Part shown: positions 6,785-12,757 of the stretch, one piece after another
Position numbering within the stretch: position 1 is the first letter of the stretch
Layout: each line of letters opens with the position of its first letter
Origin: DATDAH01 sp036525535
GTDB lineage: Bacteria; Actinomycetota; Acidimicrobiia; Acidimicrobiales; DATDAH01
DNA: 21,996 nucleotides
Assembly: GCA_036525535.1 (NCBI GenBank)
Contig: DATDAH010000072.1
Span: 1-21,996 of the forward strand
Reading direction: 5' to 3'
Program-made: the position numbers and the translations under genes
Notes under the pieces: model-generated
Database searches by the model: none
Seen by the model: the letters and a program-made list of their open reading frames with translations, nothing else
Told to the model about the DNA's origin: nothing

Positions 6785-8460
6785 CCGACGACGCCAGCGC
6801 CGGTGACGCGGAGATCGGCGACGAGACGGACGAGGAGCTCGACGACGAGTCGGGTGCCGCGGCGGCGGTCGAGGACGGGCCCGAGCCGGTCGATCCGGTG
6901 GACGACGACGGCGATGGCGACCACGAGGCGACGCTGGGCCCGGCGGCGCTGCAGGTCCTGATCTCCCGACTGGCGGGCATCGCCGAGGAGATGGGGGCGG
7001 TGCTCCGGCGGGCTGCGTTCAGCCCCAACATCAAGGAGCGGGCCGACTGCTCGGCGGCGCTGTTCGACGCCGGGGGGGAGCTCCTGGTGCAGGCCGAGCA
7101 CATCCCGGTCCACCTGGGGTCGATGCCGGCGGCGGTGGCGGCGGCCATCGACGCGTTCGGTGACGAGATCGAGCCGGGCGAGCAGATCGTGCTCAACGAC
7201 CCGTTCGCCGGCGGCACCCACCTGAACGACATCACCGTCGTCGCCCCGTGCCACGTCGACGGCGAGATCGTCGGGTGGGTGGCCAACCGGGCCCACCACG
7301 CCGACCTGGGCGGGGCCACCCCGGGGTCGATCCCGCCCGACGCCACCGAGATCCAGCAGGAGGGCCTGCGGCTGCCACCGGTCCGCCTCACCGCCGATCT
7401 GCGGGAGGTGATCGTGGCCAGCTCCCGCACCCCTGACGAGCGGCGTGGTGATCTCGATGCCCAGTGGGGGGCCAACGTCGTCGGCCTGACCGGTCTGGCG
7501 GCGGAGGCGGGACGGCCCCTGGATCAGGTCGCGGCCTACGGCGAGCGCCGGATGCGGGCCGCGCTGGCGGACCTGCCCGACGGGCGGTGGGACTTCACCG
7601 ACGTGCTCGACTCGACCGGCCCCCGCCCCAGCCAGCAGGCCGCGGCCACGATCTGCCTCGGCGTGACCATCGACGGCGACGAGATCACCTTCGACTTCAC
7701 CGGCACCGACGACCAGCGCTGGGGGAACATGAACGCGGTCGAGGCGGTCACGCTCAGTGCGGTGGCCTTCGCCCTGCGGTCGGCGGTGGTGCCCGACCTC
7801 GAGGGGGTGGGCGGCTCGATGCGACCGGTCACCGTCATCGCGCCGGAGGGGACGATCGTGGCGGCGCGGCCACCGGTCGCCGTCGGTGCGGGCAACGTCG
7901 AGGTCAGCCAGCGCATCGCCGACGTCTGCCTGGGGGCGTTGGCCCAGGTCGTGCCCGACCGGGTGGCGGCGGCTTCGCAGGGGACGATGAACAACGTCCT
8001 CATCGGCGGCGACGGATGGGTGTACTACGAGACCGTCGCCGGCGGGCAGGGCGCCCGACCCGACCGGGACGGCATGAACGGCGTCCACACCGGCATGACC
8101 AACACGCGCAACACGCCCATCGAAGCCCTGGAGCGCTCGTTCCCGCTGCGGGTCCGCCGGCTCCGGCTGCGCCAGGGCAGCGGTGGGCGGGGACGGCAGC
8201 AGGGCGGCGAGGGCATCGAGCGGGACCTCGAGGTGCTGGAGCGGGCCACGCTGTCGCTGATCACCGAACGCCGGGTGTTTCCCCCGTGGGGCCTCGACGG
8301 CGGCGGCCCGGGCGCCCTCGGCGAGAACTGGCTGCTGCGCGGCGGTGACGAGGACCGAGCCGAGCGGCTCGGCGACAAGGTCGGCATCGACCTCCGCCCC
8401 GGCGACGTCCTCCGCCTCCGCACCCCCGGCGGCGGCGCCCACGGCCCACCCCCCGCGTAG
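6781..8460 (+). CDS. hyuB: Hydantoinase/oxoprolinase family protein, subunit B, with acidic N-terminal extension
   Basis: This 559-residue protein is the B subunit of the hydantoinase/oxoprolinase family and should form a complex with the upstream HyuA. The core starts near residue 50. It carries the family signature LNDPFAGGTHLNDITVV (138-154), ANRAHHADLGG (168-178) and, late, a block with ETVAGGQGARPDRDG. The first 49 residues are unusual: about 22 are Asp or Glu and none is Lys or Arg, a segment not typical of the family and probably disordered. The GTG at 6781, overlapping the hyuA stop as GTGA, supports the long form. An in-frame GTG at 6898 would remove most of the extension, so the true start is not settled. 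The gene ends 15 bases before hairpin repeat copy A. Confidence 0.92.
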   Translation: MTDDASAGDAEIGDETDEELDDESGAAAAVEDGPEPVDPVDDDGDGDHEATLGPAALQVLISRLAGIAEEMGAVLRRAAFSPNIKERADCSAALFDAGGELLVQAEHIPVHLGSMPAAVAAAIDAFGDEIEPGEQIVLNDPFAGGTHLNDITVVAPCHVDGEIVGWVANRAHHADLGGATPGSIPPDATEIQQEGLRLPPVRLTADLREVIVASSRTPDERRGDLDAQWGANVVGLTGLAAEAGRPLDQVAAYGERRMRAALADLPDGRWDFTDVLDSTGPRPSQQAAATICLGVTIDGDEITFDFTGTDDQRWGNMNAVEAVTLSAVAFALRSAVVPDLEGVGGSMRPVTVIAPEGTIVAARPPVAVGAGNVEVSQRIADVCLGALAQVVPDRVAAASQGTMNNVLIGGDGWVYYETVAGGQGARPDRDGMNGVHTGMTNTRNTPIEALERSFPLRVRRLRLRQGSGGRGRQQGGEGIERDLEVLERATLSLITERRVFPPWGLDGGGPGALGENWLLRGGDEDRAERLGDKVGIDLRPGDVLRLRTPGGGAHGPPPA

Positions 8461-8475
8461 TCATCTACGAGTCTT

Positions 8476-8526
8476 CGTTCTGGTGATTGAGGTTTGTCAC
8501 ATGAGCAAATCTGGATCACCAGAACG
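8476..8526. repeat. 51-base hairpin repeat, copy A
   Basis: The arms CGTTCTGGTGAT (8476-8487) and ATCACCAGAACG (8515-8526) are perfect 12-base inverted repeats. Inside, GGTTTG (8491-8496) can pair with CAAATC (8506-8511), with one wobble, around a 9-base loop. Copy B at 9592-9642 has the same length and layout in the same orientation. This copy lies between the convergent ends of hyuB and the DUF559 gene, where it could also stop transcription in both directions, but there is no T-tract. A further 14 bases after the hairpin also resemble copy B (9 of 14 identical by eye). Confidence 0.85.
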
Positions 8527-8542
8527 GCGGACTTGCGGACGG

Positions 8543-9559
8543 TCAGAGCCGCCGGTGGGTTGGGGGCAGTGGGTCGGGCCAAGGGCAGCCGGCCGAGTGG
8601 AGCACGATCGGAAGCCCTTCGGCCGCGGCGCGTCGGGCGGCGCGAATCATGGTGAGGACGGCGGGAGGCCGTGACCACAGGTCCCTCTCCCAACCGACGC
8701 CCACCGTGAAGCCGGCGTCGTTGAGCGCGGCGTACCGGATGACGTCGGCCTCCCGGTCGGTGGGATTTGTGTGGTACAGCTCGCTGTTGACCTCGACGGC
8801 GAGGGGCAGTTCATCGTCCCGGAAGTCACAGCGACCGATCGGCTCGTGCCCCCCGAGATGGGGCTGGCGCCGCAGGCCCCGTTCGCCGGCGTTGGAGAGC
8901 ACGTCCTCGAACCGATCTTCCTGCCGACTGTCGGTAGGGCTCGAGCCGGGTGGTCGAGCCTCGGCTAGGGCTCGCATCAGCACGGTTCCCGCCCGGCCGC
9001 GGCGCTGGAGTCCATCGACGCTCTCGGCCAGCGCGTGCCAGGTGACCAGCTTGCGGCGGTTGGCGATGTCGAGGAGACGGCCGATCTTCGCGGCTCCGAC
9101 GTCGAGGAGGTCGGGTCGCGCGTAACGACCGGCCTCGCTCCAGATGGCGCGCAGCGCCGTTTCCGTCACGACGCCTCGAGCCACGAACACGTCGTGCGCA
9201 CGTACACAACGAAGGTCGTGCAAGCGAGCCAGGTTCGGCACCATGCGCGTGATCCCGCGCGGTCGGGCGACGTGTAGTTCGCGCAGGTCGTAGGTCCCCA
9301 CGCCGAGCCAGGCGAGCGTTGAGCGACCATGCAGCACAGCGCCCGGACTGGCGTCGAGGACGGCGCCCAGAACGCGCTGCTCGTCGGAGGCGGGTGCACC
9401 ACCTGCAGCCAAGACCCGTGCGCTCATCGCCGGCCACCGGCCGCTTCGGCGAGCGTGCCACCAGTCGTCGATCGTGCAACCGAGCGTCGGAAGCTGGAAT
9501 CGAGCCACGAGTCCGTACTGCGTCCTGGCCTTCTCACTGAACCGTTCTTCCCAATGCAT
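8543..9559 (-). CDS. Orphan AbiEi-like/DUF559 protein (Vsr-like nuclease fold, predicted)
   Basis: This 338-residue protein has two parts. The N-terminal half (about 1-175) resembles AbiEi-type antitoxin proteins of actinobacteria: a winged-helix-like start (QYGLVARFQLPTLG), then AVLHGRSTLAWLG, LHVARPRGIT and RLHDLR. The C-terminal part (about 212-300) matches DUF559, a very-short-patch-repair-like PD-(D/E)XK fold: E218, then D245 in GRCDFRD, E256 and N258 in AVEVNSELYH, then DREADVIRYAALNDAGF. The spacing D-x10-E-x-N fits the nuclease signature, though Lys is replaced by Asn, as I recall is common in DUF559. No AbiEii nucleotidyltransferase toxin is adjacent, so it is an orphan. It looks less G+C-rich than its neighbours. 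It is bracketed by the two hairpin repeats and preceded by a palindrome. Activity and target are unknown. Confidence 0.85.
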   Translation of the reverse strand: MHWEERFSEKARTQYGLVARFQLPTLGCTIDDWWHARRSGRWPAMSARVLAAGGAPASDEQRVLGAVLDASPGAVLHGRSTLAWLGVGTYDLRELHVARPRGITRMVPNLARLHDLRCVRAHDVFVARGVVTETALRAIWSEAGRYARPDLLDVGAAKIGRLLDIANRRKLVTWHALAESVDGLQRRGRAGTVLMRALAEARPPGSSPTDSRQEDRFEDVLSNAGERGLRRQPHLGGHEPIGRCDFRDDELPLAVEVNSELYHTNPTDREADVIRYAALNDAGFTVGVGWERDLWSRPPAVLTMIRAARRAAAEGLPIVLHSAGCPWPDPLPPTHRRL

Positions 9560-9562
9560 TCC

Positions 9563-9579
9563 GTCATCTTTCAGATGAC
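9563..9579. promoter_or_regulatory. Palindrome directly before the DUF559 gene start (possible operator)
   Basis: GTCATCT (9563-9569) and AGATGAC (9573-9579) form a perfect 7-base inverted repeat around three bases, ending three bases before the ATG on the minus strand. AbiEi antitoxins are known to repress their own operons by binding inverted repeats, so an autoregulatory operator is a reasonable guess. As RNA it would fold next to the start codon and could limit translation. Confidence 0.5.
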
Positions 9580-9591
9580 CTGTGACATTTT

Positions 9592-9642
9592 CGTTCTGGT
9601 GACTGAGGTTTGCCCGGGGAACAAGCCCGAGTCACCAGAACG
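9592..9642. repeat. 51-base hairpin repeat, copy B
   Basis: The arms CGTTCTGGTGACT (9592-9604) and AGTCACCAGAACG (9630-9642) are perfect, extended by TT/AA to 15 pairs (9590-9644). Inner GGTTTG (9607-9612) pairs with CAAGCC (9622-9627). Compared with copy A, the outer-stem pair T-A becomes C-G, one wobble becomes T-A, and the inner-stem changes swap Watson-Crick and wobble pairs, so all differences in the stems keep pairing. The loops differ. This copy lies between divergent genes, not at gene ends. Confidence 0.85.
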
Positions 9643-9708
9643 AAGGGCGTGCGGTCTTGGTGATTGGATCGGCCCCGCGCCGGGTTCGCGAGCCGAAGGG
9701 GGCGTCAC

Positions 9709-9714
9709 TAACGT
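9709..9714 (+). promoter_or_regulatory. Possible -10 hexamer of the SDR gene
   Basis: TAACGT lies eight bases before the ATG at 9723, with no Shine-Dalgarno sequence between. It fits TANNNT and a leaderless or nearly leaderless start. Confidence 0.4.
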
Positions 9715-9722
9715 CGCTGGGC

Positions 9723-10487
9723 ATGGACATCAGCGGAGCATCAGCACTGGTCACCGGCGGGGCCTCGGGCTTGGGTGGGGCCATCTCCCGCTTGCTGGCC
9801 GAGCTCGGTGCCAAGGTCACGGTCGTCGACCTGCAGGACGAGAAGGGCGAGGCCATGGCGGCGGAGATCGGCGGGAAGTACGCCCACGCCGACGTGACCA
9901 ACACCGAGGAGGTCGAGGCCGCGGCGGCCACGGCGAACGCCGACGCCGACCTGCGGATGGTGGCCAACTGCGCGGGCATCGGCTGGGCCCAGCGGACGGT
10001 CGGCAAGGGGGGTGAGCCCCACGACCTGGCCGTCTTCGAGAAGGTCGTCCAGGTCAACGTGATCGGTACGTTCAACGTCATCCGCCTCGCGGCGTCGGCC
10101 ATGAGCCAGAACGACCCGGTGGGGGAGGACGGCGAGCGGGGGGCCATGGTCAACATCGCCTCGGTCGCGGCCTTCGACGGCCAGACCGGCCAGGCCAGCT
10201 ACTCCGCCGCCAAGGGTGGCATCGTGGGCATGACCCTGCCCATCGCCCGGGACCTGGCCGCGGTCGGCATCCGGGTCTGCACCATCGCTCCGGGCACGAT
10301 CGACACGCCGATGTTCGCCTTCGCCTCCGAGGACACGAAGGCGGGCCTGGGGGCGGGCGTGCTCTTCCCCAAGCGCATGGGCCGGCCCGAGGAAGTGGCC
10401 TCGCTCGCCGCCGAGATCTTCCGCAACAGCTACTTCAACGCCGAGACCATTCGCCTCGACGGGGGCATCCGGATGCCCCCCAAGTAG
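9723..10487 (+). CDS. SDR oxidoreductase, 3-hydroxyacyl-CoA dehydrogenase type-2-like
   Basis: This 254-residue classical short-chain dehydrogenase has the NAD-binding TGGASGLGG (11-19), NCAG (82-85), a serine in NIASVAAFDGQ (about 147), the catalytic YSAAK (Y160, K164) and IAPGTIDTPMF after it. The arrangement, with an acidic residue after beta-2 (VVDLQD), favours NAD. The sequence resembles the HSD17B10/type-2 3-hydroxyacyl-CoA dehydrogenase group by its SVAAFDGQTGQASYSAAKGGI block, suggesting a role in beta-oxidation or branched-chain acyl-CoA breakdown. The substrate remains inferred. The ATG at 9723 gives the normal short N-terminus; upstream in-frame codons from 9657 add a 22-residue tail without family similarity and would place the start in the hairpin region. 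The stop is one base from the converging HAD gene. Confidence 0.92.
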   Translation: MDISGASALVTGGASGLGGAISRLLAELGAKVTVVDLQDEKGEAMAAEIGGKYAHADVTNTEEVEAAAATANADADLRMVANCAGIGWAQRTVGKGGEPHDLAVFEKVVQVNVIGTFNVIRLAASAMSQNDPVGEDGERGAMVNIASVAAFDGQTGQASYSAAKGGIVGMTLPIARDLAAVGIRVCTIAPGTIDTPMFAFASEDTKAGLGAGVLFPKRMGRPEEVASLAAEIFRNSYFNAETIRLDGGIRMPPK

Positions 10488-10488
10488 C

Positions 10489-11091
10489 TCAGCGCCGCCG
10501 TCCGACCCAGACGGGCTCGTGGGCGGCGGCCAGCAGCTCCCGGTCGCCCGAGGAGTTGCCGTAGGCCCACAGGCGCTCCGGGCTGTCGCCCCCGAGCCAG
10601 TCGGTGAGACGGACGACCTTCTCCGCCCCGCGACAGTTGGGGCCGGCCATGCGCCCGGTCAGGCGACCGTCGTCGGCCACCTCCAACTCGACGGCGCAGA
10701 CGCCGTCGAGGCCCAGGTGCTCGACCACGGGGTCGAGGTAGGCGCGCAGCGACGCGGAGACGATCACCACCTCGTGGCCCTCGTCCTGGTGCCAGCGGAT
10801 GCGCTCGACCGTCGCCGGGCGGAACTGGGCCGGCAGCTGCCGGCCGTAGGCGAGGGCCGCGGCCGTCAGGTCCTCGGCGGGCACGCCCCTGAGCAGCTGG
10901 TGGAAGACCGCAGCCTTGTAGGTCTCCCGTCGATCGGGCCCGGTCAGGGCTCCCGGCAGGGCCTGGACGAAGGCCCCGGCGAAGCGGGGCAGGCCGCGAA
11001 ACCGGCGCAGGAACGGGACCAGCGTGTCCTTGCGGGTGATGGTGCCGTCGAAGTCGAATGCGGCCACCAGCCGCCCGCGGGCCTCACTCAC
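10489..11091 (-). CDS. HAD-IB family phosphatase
   Basis: This 200-residue HAD hydrolase has motif I FDFDGTITR with nucleophile D13 and acid/base D15, motif II VSASL (S112), a lysine near 158, and motif III GNSSGD (D183). The helical cap between about 25 and 95 contains LPRFAGAFVQALPGALTG-like hydrophobic segments typical of the HAD-IB group (SerB-like and CicA/PlsC-associated phosphatases). It is likely a cytoplasmic phosphomonoesterase; the substrate is unknown. The start is GTG at 11091, overlapping the end of the SRPBCC gene by eight bases (GTGAGTGA), which indicates translational coupling as the last gene of a three-gene minus-strand operon. Confidence 0.9.
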   Translation of the reverse strand: MSEARGRLVAAFDFDGTITRKDTLVPFLRRFRGLPRFAGAFVQALPGALTGPDRRETYKAAVFHQLLRGVPAEDLTAAALAYGRQLPAQFRPATVERIRWHQDEGHEVVIVSASLRAYLDPVVEHLGLDGVCAVELEVADDGRLTGRMAGPNCRGAEKVVRLTDWLGGDSPERLWAYGNSSGDRELLAAAHEPVWVGRRR

Positions 11092-11521
11092 CGGCGACGA
11101 CGGTCTCCAAGCGCTCGAGCGTCTTGGCCATGTTGTCCGGATGCTTCTTGGGGTACCCCATGAACTCGATGACCCGCGGTGAGCGGGAGGTCGACCAGTC
11201 GAAGGTCTCGGTCACCTTGGTCCCGCCATCGACCGGCTCGAACTCGTACCGCCAACGGTGCTTGCCGAAGTGCTGCCAGGCGATCAGGCGGTTCTCCTCG
11301 TACTCCACCACCTCGTTCTGGATCCGGTAGGGCAGCCCGATGCGCATGTTCATGCCGAAGCGGGAACCGAGGACGAGCGGCTCGGGGTCACCGGTCGCCC
11401 CCTTGACCGAGCCCGAGCCGTCGAAGTCGGCATGGCGCCGGGCGTCGGCCACGACGGCGAAGATCGCCTCGGCGGGGGCGTCGATGACGCGGCTGACGGA
11501 GACCTGCTGGGTGTCGCTCAT
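11084..11521 (-). CDS. SRPBCC (START-like) family protein
   Basis: This 145-residue protein has the SRPBCC/polyketide-cyclase-like fold pattern: VSVSRVIDAPAEAIFAVVAD at the N-terminus, the central GSRFGMNMRIGLPYRIQNEVVEYEENRLIAW strands, then WRYEFEPVDGGTKVTETFDW, and a C-terminal helix that would close the hydrophobic pocket. Such proteins bind lipids or other hydrophobic ligands, or act as non-catalytic carriers. There are no catalytic residues to call. It sits between the TIGR01777 gene (12 bases upstream) and the HAD phosphatase (8-base overlap). A TANNNT hexamer overlapping the upstream stop codon might give an internal promoter. The ligand is unknown. Confidence 0.88.
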   Translation of the reverse strand: MSDTQQVSVSRVIDAPAEAIFAVVADARRHADFDGSGSVKGATGDPEPLVLGSRFGMNMRIGLPYRIQNEVVEYEENRLIAWQHFGKHRWRYEFEPVDGGTKVTETFDWSTSRSPRVIEFMGYPKKHPDNMAKTLERLETVVAGE

Positions 11522-11530
11522 GTGGCGGCG

Positions 11531-11536
11531 AACCTA
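11531..11536 (-). promoter_or_regulatory. Possible internal -10 hexamer before the SRPBCC gene
   Basis: The minus strand reads TAGGTT, overlapping the TAG stop of the upstream gene, nine bases before the SRPBCC ATG. It could be an internal promoter, but the overlap with a stop codon makes chance likely. Confidence 0.2.
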
Positions 11537-12430
11537 CCTGTCCAGGACGGCCCGGAGGGCGGACTCGAGTTCGGGGTGGGTGAACCCGAACCCGTCGGCC
11601 TCGAGCACCGTCGGGTAGACCCGCTGGGAGGCGTACAGGAAGGTCTCGGTGGCCTCGCCGCCGAGGATGAGCTTGGGGCCGAACCGGGGGACGGGAAAGA
11701 GCGTCGGTCGGTTCAGGACCTCCCCCAGGGTGGAGGTGATCTCCTGGTTCGTGGCCGGCTCCGGGGCGGTCAGGTTCACCGGCCCGGACACGTCGTGCTC
11801 GAGGAGGTGGCGGATGGCCCGGACCTCGTCGTCGATGGTGATCCAGCTCCAGTACTGGCGCCCGGAACCGAGTCGTCCACCGAGGCCCAGCTTGAACAGC
11901 GGAAGGAGCTTCTCCAGCGCCCCGCCGCCGGGCGCGAGCACGATGCCCGTGCGGATGGTGGCGACCCGGATGCCGGCCGCCGCCGCCGGCGCGGCGGCGC
12001 CCTCCCAGTCCCGGCAGAGGTCGGCCAGGAAGTCGTCGCCCGCCTTGCTCTGCTCGGTGAGCTTCTCGTCGCCCCGGTCGCCGTAGTACCCGATGGCCGA
12101 GCCGGACACGAGGACGGGGGGCTTGGCGTCGAGGCCGGCGAGGGTGTCGGCCAGCAGGGTGGTGCCCACCACCCGGGCCTCGCGCAGGTCGTGCTTGCGG
12201 GCTTCGGACCAGCGCTTGTCGCCGATGCCGGGGCCGGCCAGGTGGACGACGCCGTCGACCCCTTCCAGCCCGTCGCGGTCGATCTCGCCCGCCGACGGAT
12301 CCCAGCGGACCTCGCCGGACCCCCGAGCCGGGCGGCGGACCAGACGCCGCACCCGGTGGCCATCGGCCTCCAGGCCGCCCACCAGCGCGGTCCCGATGAG
12401 TCCACTGCTGCCCGTGACGACGATCTCCAT
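11534..12430 (-). CDS. TIGR01777 family epimerase-like protein (SDR39U1/YfcH type)
   Basis: This 298-residue extended SDR protein starts MEIVVTGSSGLIGTAL, with the NAD(P)-binding glycines at 7, 10 and 13. Family marks are VVHLAGPGIGDKRWSEARK, SGSAIGYYGDRGDE, RTGIVLAPGGGAL, WSWITIDDEVRAI and, at the end, the DUF1731-like block (PVPRFGPKLILGGEATETFLYASQRVYP). The family is widespread, with roles proposed in cell division or envelope biology but no firmly established substrate. The ATG at 12430 gives the normal start; longer in-frame N-termini have no similarity. It heads a minus-strand operon with the SRPBCC and HAD genes and shares a 58-base divergent promoter region with the LapA-like gene. 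Confidence 0.93.
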   Translation of the reverse strand: MEIVVTGSSGLIGTALVGGLEADGHRVRRLVRRPARGSGEVRWDPSAGEIDRDGLEGVDGVVHLAGPGIGDKRWSEARKHDLREARVVGTTLLADTLAGLDAKPPVLVSGSAIGYYGDRGDEKLTEQSKAGDDFLADLCRDWEGAAAPAAAAGIRVATIRTGIVLAPGGGALEKLLPLFKLGLGGRLGSGRQYWSWITIDDEVRAIRHLLEHDVSGPVNLTAPEPATNQEITSTLGEVLNRPTLFPVPRFGPKLILGGEATETFLYASQRVYPTVLEADGFGFTHPELESALRAVLDR

Positions 12431-12436
12431 GGAGCC

Positions 12437-12442
12437 ACGGTA
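12437..12442 (-). promoter_or_regulatory. Possible -10 hexamer of the TIGR01777 operon
   Basis: The minus strand reads TACCGT, six bases before the ATG at 12430, with no ribosome binding site in between. The spacing fits a transcript beginning at the ATG. Confidence 0.45.
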
Positions 12443-12452
12443 CGGGAGTGTC

Positions 12453-12491
12453 GACATGGGATTGCAATATGTGACATAGGATTGCAACATG
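12453..12491. repeat. Two-copy tandem repeat, period 20, in a divergent promoter region
   Basis: A 19-base unit occurs at 12453-12471 and 12473-12491 with two differences. Each copy contains a palindromic TTGCAA box (12462-12467 and 12482-12487), exactly 20 bases apart, about two helical turns. Between them TATGTGACATA (12468-12478) is a perfect odd-length palindrome. The second copy covers the likely -10 and ends at the start codon of the LapA-like gene. An operator for an unknown regulator acting on both divergent genes is likely. Confidence 0.65.
12477..12482 (+). promoter_or_regulatory. Possible -10 hexamer of the LapA-like gene
   Basis: TAGGAT lies six bases before the ATG at 12489, within the second tandem-repeat unit. 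There is no Shine-Dalgarno sequence, so a leaderless mRNA is likely. A TCGACA at 12451-12456 resembles a -35 box but the 20-base spacing is long. Confidence 0.45.
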
Positions 12492-12716
12492 GTTGACGGA
12501 GAGAGGAAGGGGCCCGTCGGCGCCGGCGCCGTTGCGCTGGTGCTCCTGGTGCTGGCTCTGCTCGCCTTCGTCCTCCAGAACACCGAGGACGTGCAGTTCA
12601 ACTGGCTCATGATCGAGCTCACCATGCCCCTCTGGTTGGCGTTGGTGATCACCGCCGTCCTGGGGGCGCTCATCGCCAACCTGGGGGGCTGGATGCTCCG
12701 GAGGCGTTCGACCTGA
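12489..12716 (+). CDS. LapA/DUF1049 family small membrane protein
   Basis: This 75-residue protein has two hydrophobic segments (about 11-29 and 44-67) around the conserved FVLQNTEDVQFNWL motif, and ends in a basic GGWMLRRR tail. This is the DUF1049 (lipopolysaccharide assembly protein A domain) pattern. In gram-negative bacteria LapA takes part in envelope assembly; in actinobacteria the role is unknown, so only an inner-membrane envelope role is suggested. It is divergent from the TIGR01777 operon, and its promoter and start codon are covered by the 20-bp-period repeat, which points to specific regulation. The CAP gene follows 38 bases later and may be co-transcribed. Confidence 0.88.
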   Translation: MVDGERKGPVGAGAVALVLLVLALLAFVLQNTEDVQFNWLMIELTMPLWLALVITAVLGALIANLGGWMLRRRST

Positions 12717-12747
12717 TTCCCTCAAGTTCGGTCGGCGCGAGCCGACA

Positions 12748-12755
12748 GAGGGAGG
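12748..12755 (+). promoter_or_regulatory. Ribosome binding site of the CAP-domain gene
   Basis: GAGGGAGG lies just before the start, with AGGG five bases from the ATG at 12758. This is the clearest Shine-Dalgarno sequence in the window and favours that ATG over the adjacent GTG at 12755. Its presence implies a 5' leader, in contrast with the apparently leaderless neighbours. Confidence 0.6.
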
Positions 12756-12757
12756 TG

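Noticed and set aside
6565..8442. Long minus-strand open frame opposite hyuB
   Set aside because: Composition is Arg/Gly/Asp/Val-rich without domains, while the plus strand encodes a clear HyuB.
8476..8526. Hairpin copy A as an ordinary intrinsic terminator only
   Set aside because: There is no T-tract on either side, the loop region is long, and the second copy sits between divergent genes.
9657..9722. Upstream extension of the SDR gene start
   Set aside because: The extra 22 residues have no SDR similarity, and a -10-like TAACGT lies inside the extension, eight bases before the preferred ATG.
8461..9722. Complete AbiE type IV toxin-antitoxin system
   Set aside because: Only an AbiEi-like N-terminus is present; no AbiEii nucleotidyltransferase frame is found on either strand nearby.
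11258..12496. Plus-strand open frame opposite the TIGR01777 and SRPBCC genes
   Set aside because: No recognisable domain; it mirrors two well-supported minus-strand genes.
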